NCBI RefSeq assembly: GCF_009389715.1
Contig: NC_052397.1
Location: 11,419,595 to 11,483,594 of the forward strand
Source: Phoenix dactylifera
Taxonomy: Eukaryota > Streptophyta > Magnoliopsida > Arecales > Arecaceae
Direction: 5' to 3'
DNA length: 64,000 nt
Shown: positions 22,562-35,234 of the stretch, in pieces
Layout of the letters: each line of letters starts with the position of its first letter
Numbering within the stretch: the stretch's first letter is position 1
Position numbers and translations under genes: made by a program
The notes under the pieces: generated by a model
Database searches by the model: none
Seen by the model: the letters and a program-made list of their open reading frames with translations, nothing else
What the model was told of the DNA's origin: nothing

Positions 22562-25500
22562 CTGCGAATACAAAAGAGTCAAAGACACATTAACATTTAT
22601 TTTGAAATCCATAATTGTGCCTACAGGCTTACAATCACAGTAGTTCTTTGAATGCGTAATTGCTTCGGAGACAAACATATAACTGGAATAAAAAGACGGG
22701 GATGATGTTTTTCTTTTTCCTTTTGGGGCGGGGGGGATTGCCTATCTTGGTACACGAGAGTTAAATAGATTTTAGTATACCATGGAAGCAAGGCCTTCGT
22801 TAAGATGCCTAATTAAAGCAATGAACATGGAAAAAATGGAATGACATTATACTAATTTATTCCCATAAATGAGCTGGAGTTCATAGAATTTTGCTTGTTG
22901 CCCGGTGCTCGTCACTCTTGGCCAGGGCCATCCTGGGTTGGCTTCTCCCGGCATCATGGCCAGGTTGTGCAGCCGGTTGTCTCAGGGTCTCAAGCAGTAG
23001 GCTGAGGTTCTAGGCCGACCAAGATTTTTTTAATATTTCTTTCATCCTCTTGTTATCTCCCACCTTATGTCAGGGACTGAGCATTTCATGCATTTTTATC
23101 AAACACTTGATGTGCATCTTCCCTCTGGAAGGGGCTAGCTAGAGGTATATGGAATTCTTTATTCTCTAGAAGCCTGTAAATTTGGCAAGAGAGCTAGATA
23201 TTTTTCTAGACTTCTATGAAAAGAGTAAAAATATTTTAGAGATGGATCCTCAATGTCATAATCATTAAATTTATGATACTTGTACATATCATAACCATCC
23301 ATTGACACATGGTAAACCATCAAGCAAGAAGTTGTCAGTGTTTTCTAGTGGAATACTGTTCTCCATTCTCCCAACCTCTATCTTGTGTACTCTTCTCTCC
23401 TCTCTCTCTCTCTCTAAGAGTTCTATCTTGATTCAACTATGTCTCTCTACTAAAATTGAGATTCTTGCAGCCCAATATGAAGCTCGATAAGGCATGGGAG
23501 TGTGCCTAGTTCTATATCGATCACATGATGATGATGATTTTGGCTCCATTCTTAAGGTCCGGCAACAGACCTCTTGAAGGGGAAGGAATGGTGAAGGCGG
23601 TGATGGTGGTGCGAAATGTCAACATCCCGCACCACCAGTGTTTTTGTAATGTCTTTTTAAGAGTTGTGACAGGCCGGACTATTTTTTGTAATGGATTGTG
23701 TGCTTGCCGTTAGGCCCTACCATCGCACCAGCAGCTTGATCCAATGAGGCCAAGCAGGTGTGGAAGGCCCAGGGTGTGTAACTGCAGCCTTGTTCGGCCA
23801 TCTACTACTATCAAAACAAAACCAAGAAAGAAAAGAAAGAAAAAAATCAATAAACATTGACTGCCACCCTAACGAAATAGGTGCCCCGGTAGGAGAATTG
23901 TAAATACTAAGAAAAGGCCTTGCGGCTGAGAATGTGGAGACACTGACACATAAAAACACCATAACATACAATGCTGTATAAGGTTTAATCAATGTGCTCA
24001 TAAGAGATAAATGTAAAAGACACAAAGCTTGAAAACAACACTTGGGCATAATAATGGACATGCACATGAAAGATATAACAATAAAATAATAATAATAATG
24101 GATATGCATTGCAACAACACATGAAGAGGCTGATGGGTAATGCTAATGTGAAGAAAGGCTGAATTTACAAATAGAACTAAACCATAAATGTTTCCAAATG
24201 CCATGTTGATCTTGTAAAACTGCACTCTCACATATCAACAGTTGTTCAGATGCCATATATATAACAGAATTAGGCACAAAATTTAAAAAAAGGTCAAGAA
24301 TATAAGAAAGCAATGTACTCAAATCTTCAATGCATCTGTTTTCCTATGTTTACTTTCTTATTTACACCAGTTACTTGTCTTGATATGTGAATCTTAATAT
24401 TAAATAAATGATCATAATAAAAAATGTAAAATAAGAAAATATCAACAAAATTTGAATGAAGGTATGTCAGAATTCTGATATGAAGTAGATCTGGTTAGGA
24501 CAACATACATGATCCGATGACCACAAAGACAAAGAACCCGAGCACAATGGGCCCAACAGGATAGTCATTTCCTTTCTTAACTGCTGTCTCAGGAACAGAA
24601 CCCCTCTTTGTTATATTTTTTCTGAAATTTTGCAATTTTTCTGTCTGCAAGGCGCCTTGAAGTGGTCTGTCCAAGGAGATCAATCCATCATAGTAAATAG
24701 AAAATCAAACTGCATTGATTTTAATAATATTGAGAAGATTAAAAACCAAGTCATGCAAATTACAAGGAAAAACTTAGAAAATACAACAGCATATATATGC
24801 TTCTAACCTTATACAATCCATAGGAGTGACCTAGTTAAAATTTCTAATGACTAACTCAAGAATCAGCAGTTATATCATGCTCTAAAAATCTTAACAGACA
24901 TTATATTATGAGACCAAAAAAAATTAAACAGCAAGATGATAGACCTATATGTTCCTAATCTCACATAAAATTCCTGTGCCGTTACTGTATAAAACAAGAA
25001 CCACTGTCAGCTCCCAACATTTCAAAAGATTTGTGCCAGAAAGTTAAAACCTCATGTTCAGGGTTGGGATTTATCACTTGTGATGAAACAATTACTTTGC
25101 ATACACCAAGCTTAAAATTTAATATTTCTTTACATATGTTATACTTTCTCATCCCTATTTGATTTGCCTAATTTATGTGCAGCACTTTTTTCCTCAGATC
25201 TATTTTTGGTTTAAATAATGCATTCACACCCTCTTTGATCACTCTCCTTGTAATTCTCTCATTTAATTTCTTCCATTCATTAGTCATCTGACCATGTATG
25301 GGTACAAAAACCAATTTTCTAGAATCCCCATCCAATTTTCTCGCAAGCAATCATCATTACTGTGCATAAGAGCTAAGAATCAGCCAAACATTGATTAGGC
25401 TGCTCTAAACTATTGTTACTCTCTCTTCCACTTCCCCCAAAACCCCGAGTTAGTATACTCTCCTATCAGTCAACGGTAATTGAAAAATAATTTGGTAACT

Positions 25501-28418
25501 CTTAAAGCTCACTCAAAAAATGAATTAATGAAAAATATTTGCTAATATATAAGGAGAACAAGCTTTGGCCCAATGGTAATTGAAAATTGATTTAGCAATT
25601 CTTAAATCTCGCTCAAGAAAAAATAACAAAAAACATTTGCTAGCATATAAGGAGACTTAGTTGGGGCCCATACTCTATATGGTGTGGTCCCAACTCATAG
25701 CAGAACCATGCATTAAGTAATAGGCACACAAACTGGGACCTAAATTACAATCAGTCAAGACATGAATTGCATGAAATAAAACCCAACCTGATCAAACCTG
25801 AATGGACCTGCCAAAACTGAGATTTTTTTAAAGAAAAAAAAATCAAGGCTCTTTAAGCTAGAAACACAATTCTCCCCTATAGGCTATGCAAATAATGACC
25901 TGAAATAAATTCCAGATGGATCTAGATCAAGCTGAGCATTGAGCTATCATGATGCACTTGCAGCTCATACATGATCCATCTTCCCTCTCCTAGCTAATTC
26001 CCTTAAGGTAAATGCTCAGAGACAATTGGGTTGACATAGAGAAACACACATGCCATGTATCTCATGCTTTCATTAGCATCAGAAGCTGCCCGTTTCTCGA
26101 TAAAACAAACACTGTCAATCCCCAATTCATACCAAAAGTCCATCAGCTTTAACTGAGACAAGAGTATGGATTTTATTAAATTAGACTTGTCCAGATGAGA
26201 CCTGGTAGGACCTATTTTGAGATACAGGACTAGCCCCTCAGCCTCAACAGAGACGAATCTCACAACAGATTCCACCCAATCCAACCTGCCAAATGATATC
26301 CATTAGATTGAGGTCTAAAGTGACTCTTAAGGCAGTTTAAGCTTGATCCTGTTGTTAGAACCAAGGGAACTACGCTTGTCAAGCATAGACAATCGACTTG
26401 ACATAAATTACTATAGCTTCCACACCATCTAGGCCAGAAAATCAGTGATGGATCCGATAATAGTATATCCTTATCTGTATTCATACATACTTATTCAGTA
26501 GATTTAAATACATATATGGCTATCAAATGGACACGAAAATTTGTATTAATATATGTTCTTAGATAGGGATACAAACTGGATAAATGATTTCCATATTTAT
26601 TCTAAATGGATAAAGATATTAATCAGATATTACACCAGATATAAATCAGATCTATTATTAAAATTTGATATGGATTATTTTTTTAGGAAAAGACAGAGAA
26701 TAATACTAAACTATATAATTTAGGCATAAAGATTGCATTCTTTTTTATCACAAGTATCCTATAAGGAGAATACATATAATTATCTTCCTGGTCATCAAGA
26801 ATGTATGATCGTCCATGAAAATATTATGCAAGCTACTATGGATAATTTGAACAAAAGAAAATTTTCTTTTTAATTAATGTGAAGTATTTCAATATCTGAA
26901 TCCGAAAAAAAAATACTTGATCGTATAGATACCCAAATCCGAACACAAAAAAGATGTCACCATCCAAATCTAAGAAAACCCTACTATTTGCATAAATCAA
27001 AAAGTACTTAAGATCCATATGCATATCCAAAAACTTTCGATTTCTATATCCAAATCCAATTGCATCGTGGTTTTTCTACGCAAATCTGATCTAATCTGGA
27101 TTCAAATACAGATGCGGTCAGAGTTTTTTCCAAGCCGATTTCAGCCCTAACACCATCTAATTGCCCCTGGTGCATTCCATGCAGCCAGTATTTTGGATGC
27201 AGCAAACAATTGTCAACCTTTACCTGTGAGAGACTCAAAGCTTGATACATTCCAAAAAGTAAAAGCATTCAATGTTGTCATCAAAAACATAATTTTATTT
27301 GATACAGCAAGCATTAGCAGAAGATGCAGATCTAGAACCATGTCAACATTAACGTTTGTCCGGCTCAGATGCTGTTTTTGATATAGCAAGGGTCAAACCA
27401 TGTCAATATTATTGTCTGTCCAGCACTTAACATCATGTTAATGCACATGTCGTGCCAAATTATCGGCATTCCCAAACATTAGGAATAACCTTTAATATCA
27501 CACATGCAAGGCACATAGACACGTCAATAGTCCAGGTCTTGAATGAGCTATTTTGTTTTTTAATTACCTTTGAATAGGACCATCACTATGACCCAGCTCA
27601 AACAGTATCAAACCAGGAAAGAACACACCTAAGACCCTCAACATCGACGACCTTAACCACAATATCAATATCTAAAAGCCAATATATGAGATTATTTGTG
27701 CTTTAGAAGAAGAACATGACTGCAAATTCCATTGGCATAACGAGTTTAAATGTACCAAAATCCGACCTGATGTGTACCCAAATTCCACCAGCCTTCACAG
27801 CTATTGCATCCCCTTCAACTTTCCCAACCATCTTCAATTTGGAAAATCAGAGCATCTCTCTTCCTTTTGAAAACCTTTATTTTTTTTCATTTCCTTTTTT
27901 TCTCCTGATTAATATGCATCGTTTTCCATGGGCTAATTTTAATCAAAGTGTAAGAAGCCATAATTTCTATGTTCTATATAGAAAGAAAAAGCAATCAAAA
28001 CCAACTTTAATATCCTCATCTACCGAAATTCATCCCAAAACATCATGATCTCCAAATCAATCCACTACATCACTCATCAAAACTCTCCTTCTCCAATCAT
28101 AATCACCGATAATCTCCTGCATCATCTCAACATAAAAGAGAGTCAACGACCTCCACGCATCAAAAGATGGGATCCAACACAAAAACAAGAACAAAACATC
28201 AAAATCTCTACCAATCGAATCGTTTCAAACGAATTCAAGGAAAAAAACGGCAGATCCAAGAAAAAATCAGCGGAAAGCGACATGATCCCGCGAATCGGGA
28301 CCGACAGATCAAATTCGAAAAACCGAGAGCAAAGATTCATCAAAATTCATGCAGAACATTAGGAAACTCATGGGGAAAAACTAGGGTTTGCTCGGAAGAG
28401 GGGGAGATCTGTTACCAT
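22515..28418 (-). CDS. RAMP4: RAMP4/SERP1 (stress-associated ER protein), three exons, one-base frame disruption in exon 2
   Basis: RAMP4 is a small tail-anchored ER membrane protein bound to the Sec61 translocon; it stabilises nascent membrane proteins under ER stress. Coding exons on the minus strand are exon 1 ending 28416-28418 (only the ATG), exon 2 at 24509-24666 and exon 3 at 22515-22561. Splice sites are canonical: ATG|GTAACA, GGACAG|ACC, ATCAT|GTATGT and GCAG|CTA. Translated segments are TTSRRLADRKIAKFQ, KNITKRGSVPETAVKKG, GPIVLGFFVFVVIGS (membrane segment) and FQIIRTATSGGMA, matching the 68-residue family end to end. Exon 2 is 158 nt where the family needs 157: a run of six A (RC of 24616-24621) holds one extra base and would cause early termination. 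An alternative acceptor 22 nt downstream (TTGCAG|ACA) would restore the downstream frame and give about 61 residues. Introns are 3749 and 1947 bp. Confidence 0.9.
22562..24508 (-). other. RAMP4 intron 2 (1947 bp)
   Basis: GT-AG intron. It holds simple sequence (G-run near 22730, CT run near 23405, ATG/GAT repeat near 23527) and AT-rich DNA with no recognisable transposon domain. Confidence 0.85.
24509..24666 (-). CDS. RAMP4: RAMP4 exon 2 (cytosolic region and most of the membrane anchor)
   Basis: Flanked by AG at 24667-24668 and GT at 24507-24508 on the minus strand. It carries the SVPETAVKKGNDYPVGP core and the FFVFVVIGS hydrophobic segment. The extra A lies within 24616-24621. Confidence 0.92.
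24667..28415 (-). other. RAMP4 intron 1 (3749 bp), directly after the start codon
   Basis: GT-AG intron separating the ATG from the rest of the coding sequence. It includes a two-copy repeat of about 100 bp at 25477-25672 (each with GGTAATTGAAAA and ACATTTGCTA-like cores) and a degenerate stretch rich in ATATCC/AATCC words at about 26460-27060. Confidence 0.85.
25477..25672. repeat. Two-copy tandem repeat of about 100 bp in RAMP4 intron 1
   Basis: Both copies run GGTAATTGAAAA, then TTCTTAAA-CTC-CTCAA, then TTTGCTA-ATATAAGGAGA, with about 80% identity by eye. Confidence 0.75.
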
Positions 28419-28524
28419 CCTGGCGTCGAAGCGGTGGGAAGCGGTGGGGAGGGAGAGGAGGAAAAGCCGGGGAAGCTACGCGTCGCCGTGCAAATATGGG
28501 CTTCGATCGAGCGGTGCCTCCGGG

Positions 28525-28531
28525 TTATATA
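28525..28531 (-). promoter_or_regulatory. TATA box of RAMP4
   Basis: TATATAA on the minus strand, about 105 bp upstream of the start codon. It predicts a transcription start near 28495-28500 and a leader of roughly 80 nt. Confidence 0.75.
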
Positions 28532-28622
28532 CGGTGCGCAAATCCACCAAACCGGAGCAGCTGCTGTCACGCCATGTTTCACTAGATAATTGGTTTAATA
28601 TTCGCGGTCGACGTATAGGAAA

Positions 28623-28641
28623 CCAATCTTGTTTTGACACG
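28623..28641 (+). promoter_or_regulatory. ER stress response element (CCAAT-N10-CACG) upstream of RAMP4
   Basis: A perfect match to the ERSE consensus: CCAAT at 28623-28627, exactly ten bases, CACG at 28638-28641 (the CACG is part of an ACACGTGG G-box). It lies about 92 bp upstream of the TATA box, in opposite orientation to the gene. In plants, bZIP28 with NF-Y binds this element and activates ER chaperone genes. Confidence 0.7.
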
Positions 28642-28771
28642 TGGATCTAGGCACTTTGGGAATTGGAGTTGGGCTCCGAAATATTTATGGGGGAAGGGGT
28701 CAAACGCCTACGCGCTCCGTTCCGCCGGTCTGATACGCGTGGGTTTGGATTGGATGGGCTCAGGATCGTTT

Positions 28772-28792
28772 GGGTTTGGGTTTGGGTTTGGG
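28772..28792 (+). other. Potential G-quadruplex (GGGTTT repeat)
   Basis: Four GGG runs separated by TTT loops match the canonical G3N3 quadruplex pattern. It lies about 270 bp upstream of the RAMP4 start site. It is not the plant telomere repeat (TTTAGGG). Confidence 0.6.
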
Positions 28793-28939
28793 TTTGGTTG
28801 CAGTACGATTGAAAGGAAACAGGATAAGCTAGTGCTATGTTCTCTTGTTTTAGTTTTTCTTTCCCTACTTCTTCCTCAGGCTTTGACATATCTAGGATTC
28901 TATATTTCCTAGCAGTCAACGTTGAAACACCTTCCAAGC

Positions 28940-30341
28940 TTACCCCGAATGCAAAATAGGAGGTGATAACAAGACAACGAGGTTATATTTGGAGTTTCTT
29001 GATTAAAAAAAGTAATGATCTTACTATTTTTGATAAAAAGATTTAAAAATTTAAAAGTTGATTTTCTTTTTGTATCTTTTTTCTATCTCTATTTCTATGC
29101 CAGAAGGAGAGAAAACTCAACCCCGCTTCAAAATTCAGTAAAATTAAAAAAAATAAAGAAAAATTAAAGAAAAATATCTTTTTTTTAAAAAAGTTAACTA
29201 GATATGTTAAAATTATCTAAGTATATTAAATATATTTATATATGTTAACATTATCTAAATATATTAGAAATATCTAAATTATTTTAACAAATACAATAAT
29301 TGTAAGGCATCCATTTATAGTTACCATGTAGAAATTACTTAGAAAAAAATATTTTTCCCATGCATAAAATTATTTTAGGAATTACTGAAATTATAGAGAA
29401 TATTTGAAGCTAGGTATGTTAAAATTATCTAAGTATATTAAACATATCTTGAAGTTATCTAAACATATTAGAAATATGTTTAGAAATATCTAAAAGTATT
29501 TTTGGAAAACACAATAATAGAAAGGAATCTATTTAGAGTCCCTATGTATAGGAAGCCAATAAGAATATCACCATATACTAGAATCTTCTTAATTATTTTA
29601 AAAAAAACATAAGAAAATTTATTGGCAGTCATCCATTTAGAAATTTTTTTACAGAATAAGTATTATTTCAGAAAGCCTGCTTTCTTAATTATTTTAGAAA
29701 ATGTTTTTGTAGAAATTTTTTAATTATTTTAGGAAACATAGATTCTCTTATTAATTACTTTAGAAAATGCAGAACTTCTTCTTATTTAATTTTTGTCGAG
29801 CCCTATTTAGAAAATGCATAAATTATTTTTGGGACATAGAAATTTTAAGAAATATTTGAATCCATTTGGCTAGAGTCCCTATGCATTGAAAGCTATTAGA
29901 AAAAAGTTATGAGAAAAAATTATTTAAAGCCGTATATTTAGAAATTTCTTAAAGAAAAAATTATTTTAGGAAGCATACTTCTTAGTTATTTTTGAAAATA
30001 TTTTCTTCAATCTAGAAATTTCTTAATTCTTTTAGAAAATATGGAAAATCTTATTAATTATTTTAGAAAATATAGAAAATCCTTTTAATTATTTTTTTAC
30101 TGAGCCCTATTGGCATGTGAAAAAATCCTTTTAAAAATATATTCTAGTCGGACAAAAATTTCTTAATCATTTTAGGACTTTACTTATAAAATATATTCTA
30201 TTTATTATTAATTTTTCATTCTATATTTTGAAATATATTTATATTTTCAATAGCTCCCCATGCATCGCACATGGGCATCATTCTTATTGATTATTAAAAT
30301 GGGCAGATTTTGTGGGACATATATGGAAGCCTAGTTTTATA
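28940..30341. repeat. AT-rich degenerate repeat region
   Basis: Diffuse reiteration of words such as TTAATTATTTTAGAAAAT, AAATATCTAAA and TAAAATTATCTAAGTATAT across about 29100-30200 suggests an old, decayed tandem repeat. No coding content. Confidence 0.55.
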
Positions 30342-30346
30342 ATATT
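30342..30346. repeat. Target site duplication, left
   Basis: ATATT, identical to 40506-40510. Confidence 0.9.
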
Positions 30347-31697
30347 TGATTACGCCCAAAAAATAACGCGGCTATCGCAGTATATATTGGGGTGTCGATT
30401 CCACAGGGAGAAGGTAGGAACACTAAAAGGAACTACAAAACTAAAAAGAAATATCAAAGCAGTAAAATGTGATGTGAATGTTTAAAAGTAAATTGACAAT
30501 TAGATTGTAGTAGTGAAAAGATGTGACCAGAATTAATGGCAGCAAAGCATCGGGAATTCCTCACTTGAATCAGGTAATTCCATTCATATTTGATCCATTG
30601 GATAACTCAATTAGAGATCATAGCACCAGATTCTCTAATTGGAGGATATAGCATTACAATCAAAATATTTAGTGGTAATTCTAGAAAATTATTCTCCTCT
30701 TTTAAAACCAAGGATTGTTATCCTTTTAGACTTAGATTCAAAGACAAAAATATACCCAATGGCAATATTTCAGCAAAAAATCACACTAACTGGATAAACA
30801 ATCAAATCTAGATATAATCAAGCACCTCAACAATTCTATAGAAAAAGACATGGCTGAATCTATGAAAAGAATAGGTTCAAGATTATTCCAACACAAGAAA
30901 GATCTATTGATGAGAAATGATAAACAAAAATTGTATCAACATGAGAATCTATTACATAGATCAAATATAAATGAAACTACCATCATCCAAGCGAGTTCAT
31001 CCCTAGCTTCACCAAAGAATTAGCTCTCCATGAATTTTTGGCTCCTCTTGATGATTTCTTTGTAATGCAGCTTTTTTTTTCTTAGAACGGCGTGCTCCCC
31101 AAGTATATATATGATTTTGGGGCCAAAAACCCTAGGAAACACAACTTAGACACGTTTGCATGTGTTTTTCCGACTTTACCCTCGAGCACCAACGTCAGCA
31201 TGAGGTTCGGGAGACTCTCCAGATCGCATCTGATCTTCAAATTTTATGTTCTTATAGTCATTTGAAAGCTCTGGAAGTCTAGTTTCCAACAAAATTTGAA
31301 TCATCTCAATTGGACTTCTATAGCTCCCGAAATTATCAAAATACTACACAAAGGTCTGATCTGTCAGGGCCCAGGCTGGTGGTTTAGGGAAACCTAACTT
31401 TGCAACTTCATAACTTTCTCTCTGGAGCTCCAATTGACCTGATTCTTGATGCATATGAAACCTCAACATGTCTACTTCATCTCCACCAAGTTTCATTTCA
31501 TTCGGACTGCAATGGGATATTCAATCTTCTTAACTCCATTCCTACAATAAAATCACCAAAATCAATTAAGACTTGGACACTTTGTGAAGTAAAGTTCAGA
31601 TTAGAAAAATATCATAAAAATATCCAAATCATGCTTAAGTCTTAACAATTTAGCCTAAAGTGGTAGTGTTAAAAGGTACATTTTCATACACCTATCA
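30347..31697 (-). repeat. 3' LTR of the Athila-type element (1351 bp)
   Basis: Direct repeat of 39154-40505 with terminal TGAT/ATCA. The polypurine tract abuts its right edge (31698 onward). Confidence 0.96.
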
Positions 31698-31707
31698 CAC
31701 CTCCCAA
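31698..31707 (-). other. Polypurine tract of the Athila-type element
   Basis: Minus strand reads TTGGGAGGTG directly before the 3' LTR start TGATAGG. Confidence 0.7.
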
Positions 31708-33549
31708 CCAGCTTATTGCTAGTCCCTAGCAATTTAAGCGAAGAAAAAGAACGGACTATATCCAACCCAGTGTAGACAGCTTTTGCATGAGCTAAGCAAT
31801 AATATTCAAGTATAACAAACAAAGTACTCGCAAGAGATCAACAATACTATCAAAATCAGTCCATTAAGAGCAACTCCCAGAATTCGTGTGTGTGTGTGCT
31901 CTAAGCCGTAACCATCTTACCACCAACCCTGACACATACAACGTCGAGAACATTTCAAACAAAAGCTTCAACTCCATATCTCACAGGTATAATATTCAAT
32001 AGTAGACTGGTGTAAGGGGTCTCTCTATGGAGTTGAGAAAGGGTGTTCACACAAATATATGAGAAGGCAAGTGTTCATGAACAAGCAACAAACAAGCATT
32101 GATCTTATGATAGGATCACCAACCATTGGGAACTCAACCATTCTTACCACAAACCCACTTAGGATCAAAAAGGTCAATAATAAAAGGTTGTAATGAGGCT
32201 AAAGTTAAGTAAAATAAAAATAATAAAAGGATGGATAAGAGAATTCAAAAGAACTTTCCAGTACATGCTAGAGGTCTTTACAAGATATAACATCAAGCAT
32301 AACTTCCTCAAACCGCTTGTACCTTTTTTTTTTCTTTTCTCTTTTTTTTTTTCCTTTTTTTTCACGCTAGTCATACCATTTGGTTGTATTAGGCTAAACA
32401 TGTGGGTTATACAACCATGGTACTTGGTTATTTCATCAACAACTTCATACTAGCATTTTGAACCTGTGACAAGCAGTTTAGGAACCAATAGAATCATTTT
32501 CAGAATGGAGATTAGAGCCTGAGATATTTTCAAGGCCTGTGGTAATAGAAAGCTGAAGCTGCTGGTGGAGTTGATTTGTTTCTTTGTTTCTTTCTTTTCT
32601 TTTTCTTCTTCCTTTTTTTTTTTAACACAACCTTTGGTTGCAATTATGGAGTCCATTGCAGCAAACCTGCCAGCACCAATGAGAAACCACCATAGTACAT
32701 CCCCTTCCTTGTCTTCATTATTTGCAGACCAATTATTTATCATCCCTAGCATGTACTTGAAAGTAAAAGGTAGGAAAGATATAATAATTTAGGCTCAACT
32801 CCAATGTGGAGGGGGGTAAGGACATATGGGTTTACAAAGGAAAGGGTTCTTTTTTTTTTCGGCTCAAAATGGCTTCTAATGGATAAAACATGGGTTAGCT
32901 TGAAAGGCTCAAACGTTCATCCTAAAATTGACCTTCATCATCTCCTAAGTATAATCAACCAACATACCACAAACTGTGCAATAAAAATTTCCAATAGAGC
33001 AACCAATTCAAAAAAATCAATGAACGCATGCCACAAGTCTCTGAACATGATGAACTCTCTCTCTCTCTCTAATACTCACCAATGCGTAAATACTTAAGTT
33101 TGAGAGTTCTCTAATTGTATGCATTGAACATCCATCAAACCACAAGGCTTAGATGCGTGCATAAAAAAAGAATTCAAAGGGTGTCTTAATAGTGTGACTA
33201 AGATAGAAAAATTGACTCCAGCAAAAATACTCTGTAATCATTTGTTTTTTTTTAAAAGCAAATTCATGCAAAAACATATACACATGGGCTGCCCTCCCCC
33301 AACTAAAACATGACATTGTCCTCAATGTATGGAAATAAAAGCATAGAAAACAAAATAGGATAGAGGTCACCTGATTAGCGGAGCACAAATCCATGGTAAA
33401 AACAGAAAGCTGGCAAACCTGAAAATTAAACTAAGGAAACCAAACGAAATAAAACAAAACAAGCAAAAACAAAAACTGAAACAAAGACAAAATAAAGAAA
33501 AACAAAAAGAAACAAGGAAAAAGAGAAACGTACCTGCATGGGCATAGCA
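31698..33549 (-). other. Non-coding 3' region of the Athila-type element
   Basis: 1.85 kb between the end of pol and the 3' LTR. Some Athila members carry an env-like frame here; I see none, only poly(T)/poly(A) tracts (for example 32327-32362 and 32585-32625) and short chance ORFs. Confidence 0.75.
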
Positions 33550-35234
33550 TCACTGTTCGTAGATGGGGTCCATGAGAAGAATATCTTCCTCTGCTGGAGC
33601 CTCTTTCTCAAGGACCGGCTTGAGTCTCTGGCCATTTACCTTAAACATCCGACCATCTCTAGGATCTTCTATCTCTACCGCTCCATTCTCAAATATATGC
33701 TTTACCACAAAAGGACCAGTCCACCTAGATCGTAATTTACCAGGGTGTTTATGAAGCCTAGAATCATATAAGTATACTCGTTGATTAGGTGCAAACGTTT
33801 TTCTAAGAATATTTCTATCATGAAATGCCTTCATCTTAGCCTTGTAAATTTTAGAATTTTCATAAGCTTCATTTCGCAACTCTTCTAACTCGGTCATCTG
33901 GAACTTCCTAAGCTCACCGGCTTCAGGTAAATCAAAGTTAAAGTTCTTAATAGCCCAATAGGCTCTATGTTCTAGCTCTACCGGTAGGTGGCAAGGTTTA
34001 CCAAAAACAAGCCTATAAGGTGACATGCCTAGGGGGGTCTTGAAAGCTGTACGGTATGCCCAAAGTGCATCAGTTAATCGCAATGACCAATCCTTCCGGT
34101 CGGGGTTAACCGTTTTCTCTAAAATACGCTTAATCTCTCTATTAGCAAGCTCTACCTGCCCACTTGTTTGAGGATGGTAAGCTGTAGAAATCTTATGCAC
34201 CACCCCATACTTCCTCATCAATGCTTCAAAGGAATGGTTACAAAAATGTGTACCCCGGTCACTAATGATAACACGTGGTGTACCAAAACGAGACAACACA
34301 TTTTCCTTTAGAAATTTAATTACTGTCTTATTGTCATTGTTCCTACAAGTTGCAGCCTCTACCCATTTGGACACATAATCTACTGCAACAATAATATATA
34401 GATAACCAAAAGAAGGAGGAAACGGTCCCATAAAATCTATACCCCAGCAATCAAAAATTTCTATCACTAAAATTGGATTCAAAGGCATCATATTACGACG
34501 GGACAAAGCTCCTAATTTTTGACATTTCTCACAAGAACGACAATAAACATTTGTGTCTCGAAACAATGATGGCCAATAAAATCCACACTGCAAAATTTTT
34601 GCAGCGGTTTTCTTCATAGAGAAATGGCCTCCACAAGCTTGGGAATGACAGAATTCTAAGACACTTGCTATCTCATCATCTGGGACACATCTCCTCATAA
34701 TTTGGTCAGGACAGTACTTAAAAAGATATGGATCATCCCAATAAAAAGAACGTACCTCTGTTAAGAACTTCTGCTTATCCTGTGCATTCCAGTCTGATGG
34801 CATCTCACTTGTTACCAAATAATTGACAATATGTGCAAACCACGGCATGGAGGTGATAGAAAATAATTGTTCATCTGGAAAATCATCACGGATCGGTGGT
34901 GTATCTGTAGTATCCTCAAATATTAACCTTGAGAGGTGATCAGCCACCCCATTCTCTAAACCCTTCTTGTCCTTGATGGTTAGATTAAATTCCTGCAAAA
35001 GCAAGATCCACCTAATTAATCGCGCCTTAGCATCCTTCTTTGCGAGAAGGTACTTAAGGGCTGCATGATCTGTAAAAATTGTAATAGGCGAGCCAATCAA
35101 ATAAGCACGGAATTTATCTAATGCAAATACTATAGCTAGTAGTTCTTTTTCAGTAGTAGAATAATTCATTTGAGCACTATTTAAAGTCCTACTAGCATAA
35201 TAAATGACAAAGGGCTTTTCCTCTCTCCGTTGAC
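33550..35234 (-). pseudogene. Athila-type RNase H and integrase
   Basis: The open part is 33550-35169. RNase H continues with [31 protein letters not shown] and [11 protein letters not shown]. The integrase HHCC finger is [13 protein letters not shown] plus [11 protein letters not shown]. The DDE core is complete: [19 protein letters not shown] and [10 protein letters not shown]. The C-terminal region includes [20 protein letters not shown]. No chromodomain. It is separated from RT only by the frame change near 35252. Confidence 0.92.

Noticed and set aside
24495..24683. 62-codon ORF starting MISLDRPLQ taken as the full gene
   Set aside because: It reads through splice sites: its first residues are intron, its last residues lie past the GTATGT donor, and the conserved C-terminus is in a separate 47-nt exon.
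28167..28589. 140-codon plus-strand ORF
   Set aside because: Antisense to the RAMP4 leader and first intron; no domain.
28772..28800. Interstitial telomere repeat
   Set aside because: The unit is GGGTTT, not the plant TTTAGGG repeat.
31698..33549. env-like gene of the Athila-type element
   Set aside because: No frame over 100 codons and no membrane-protein pattern between integrase and the 3' LTR.
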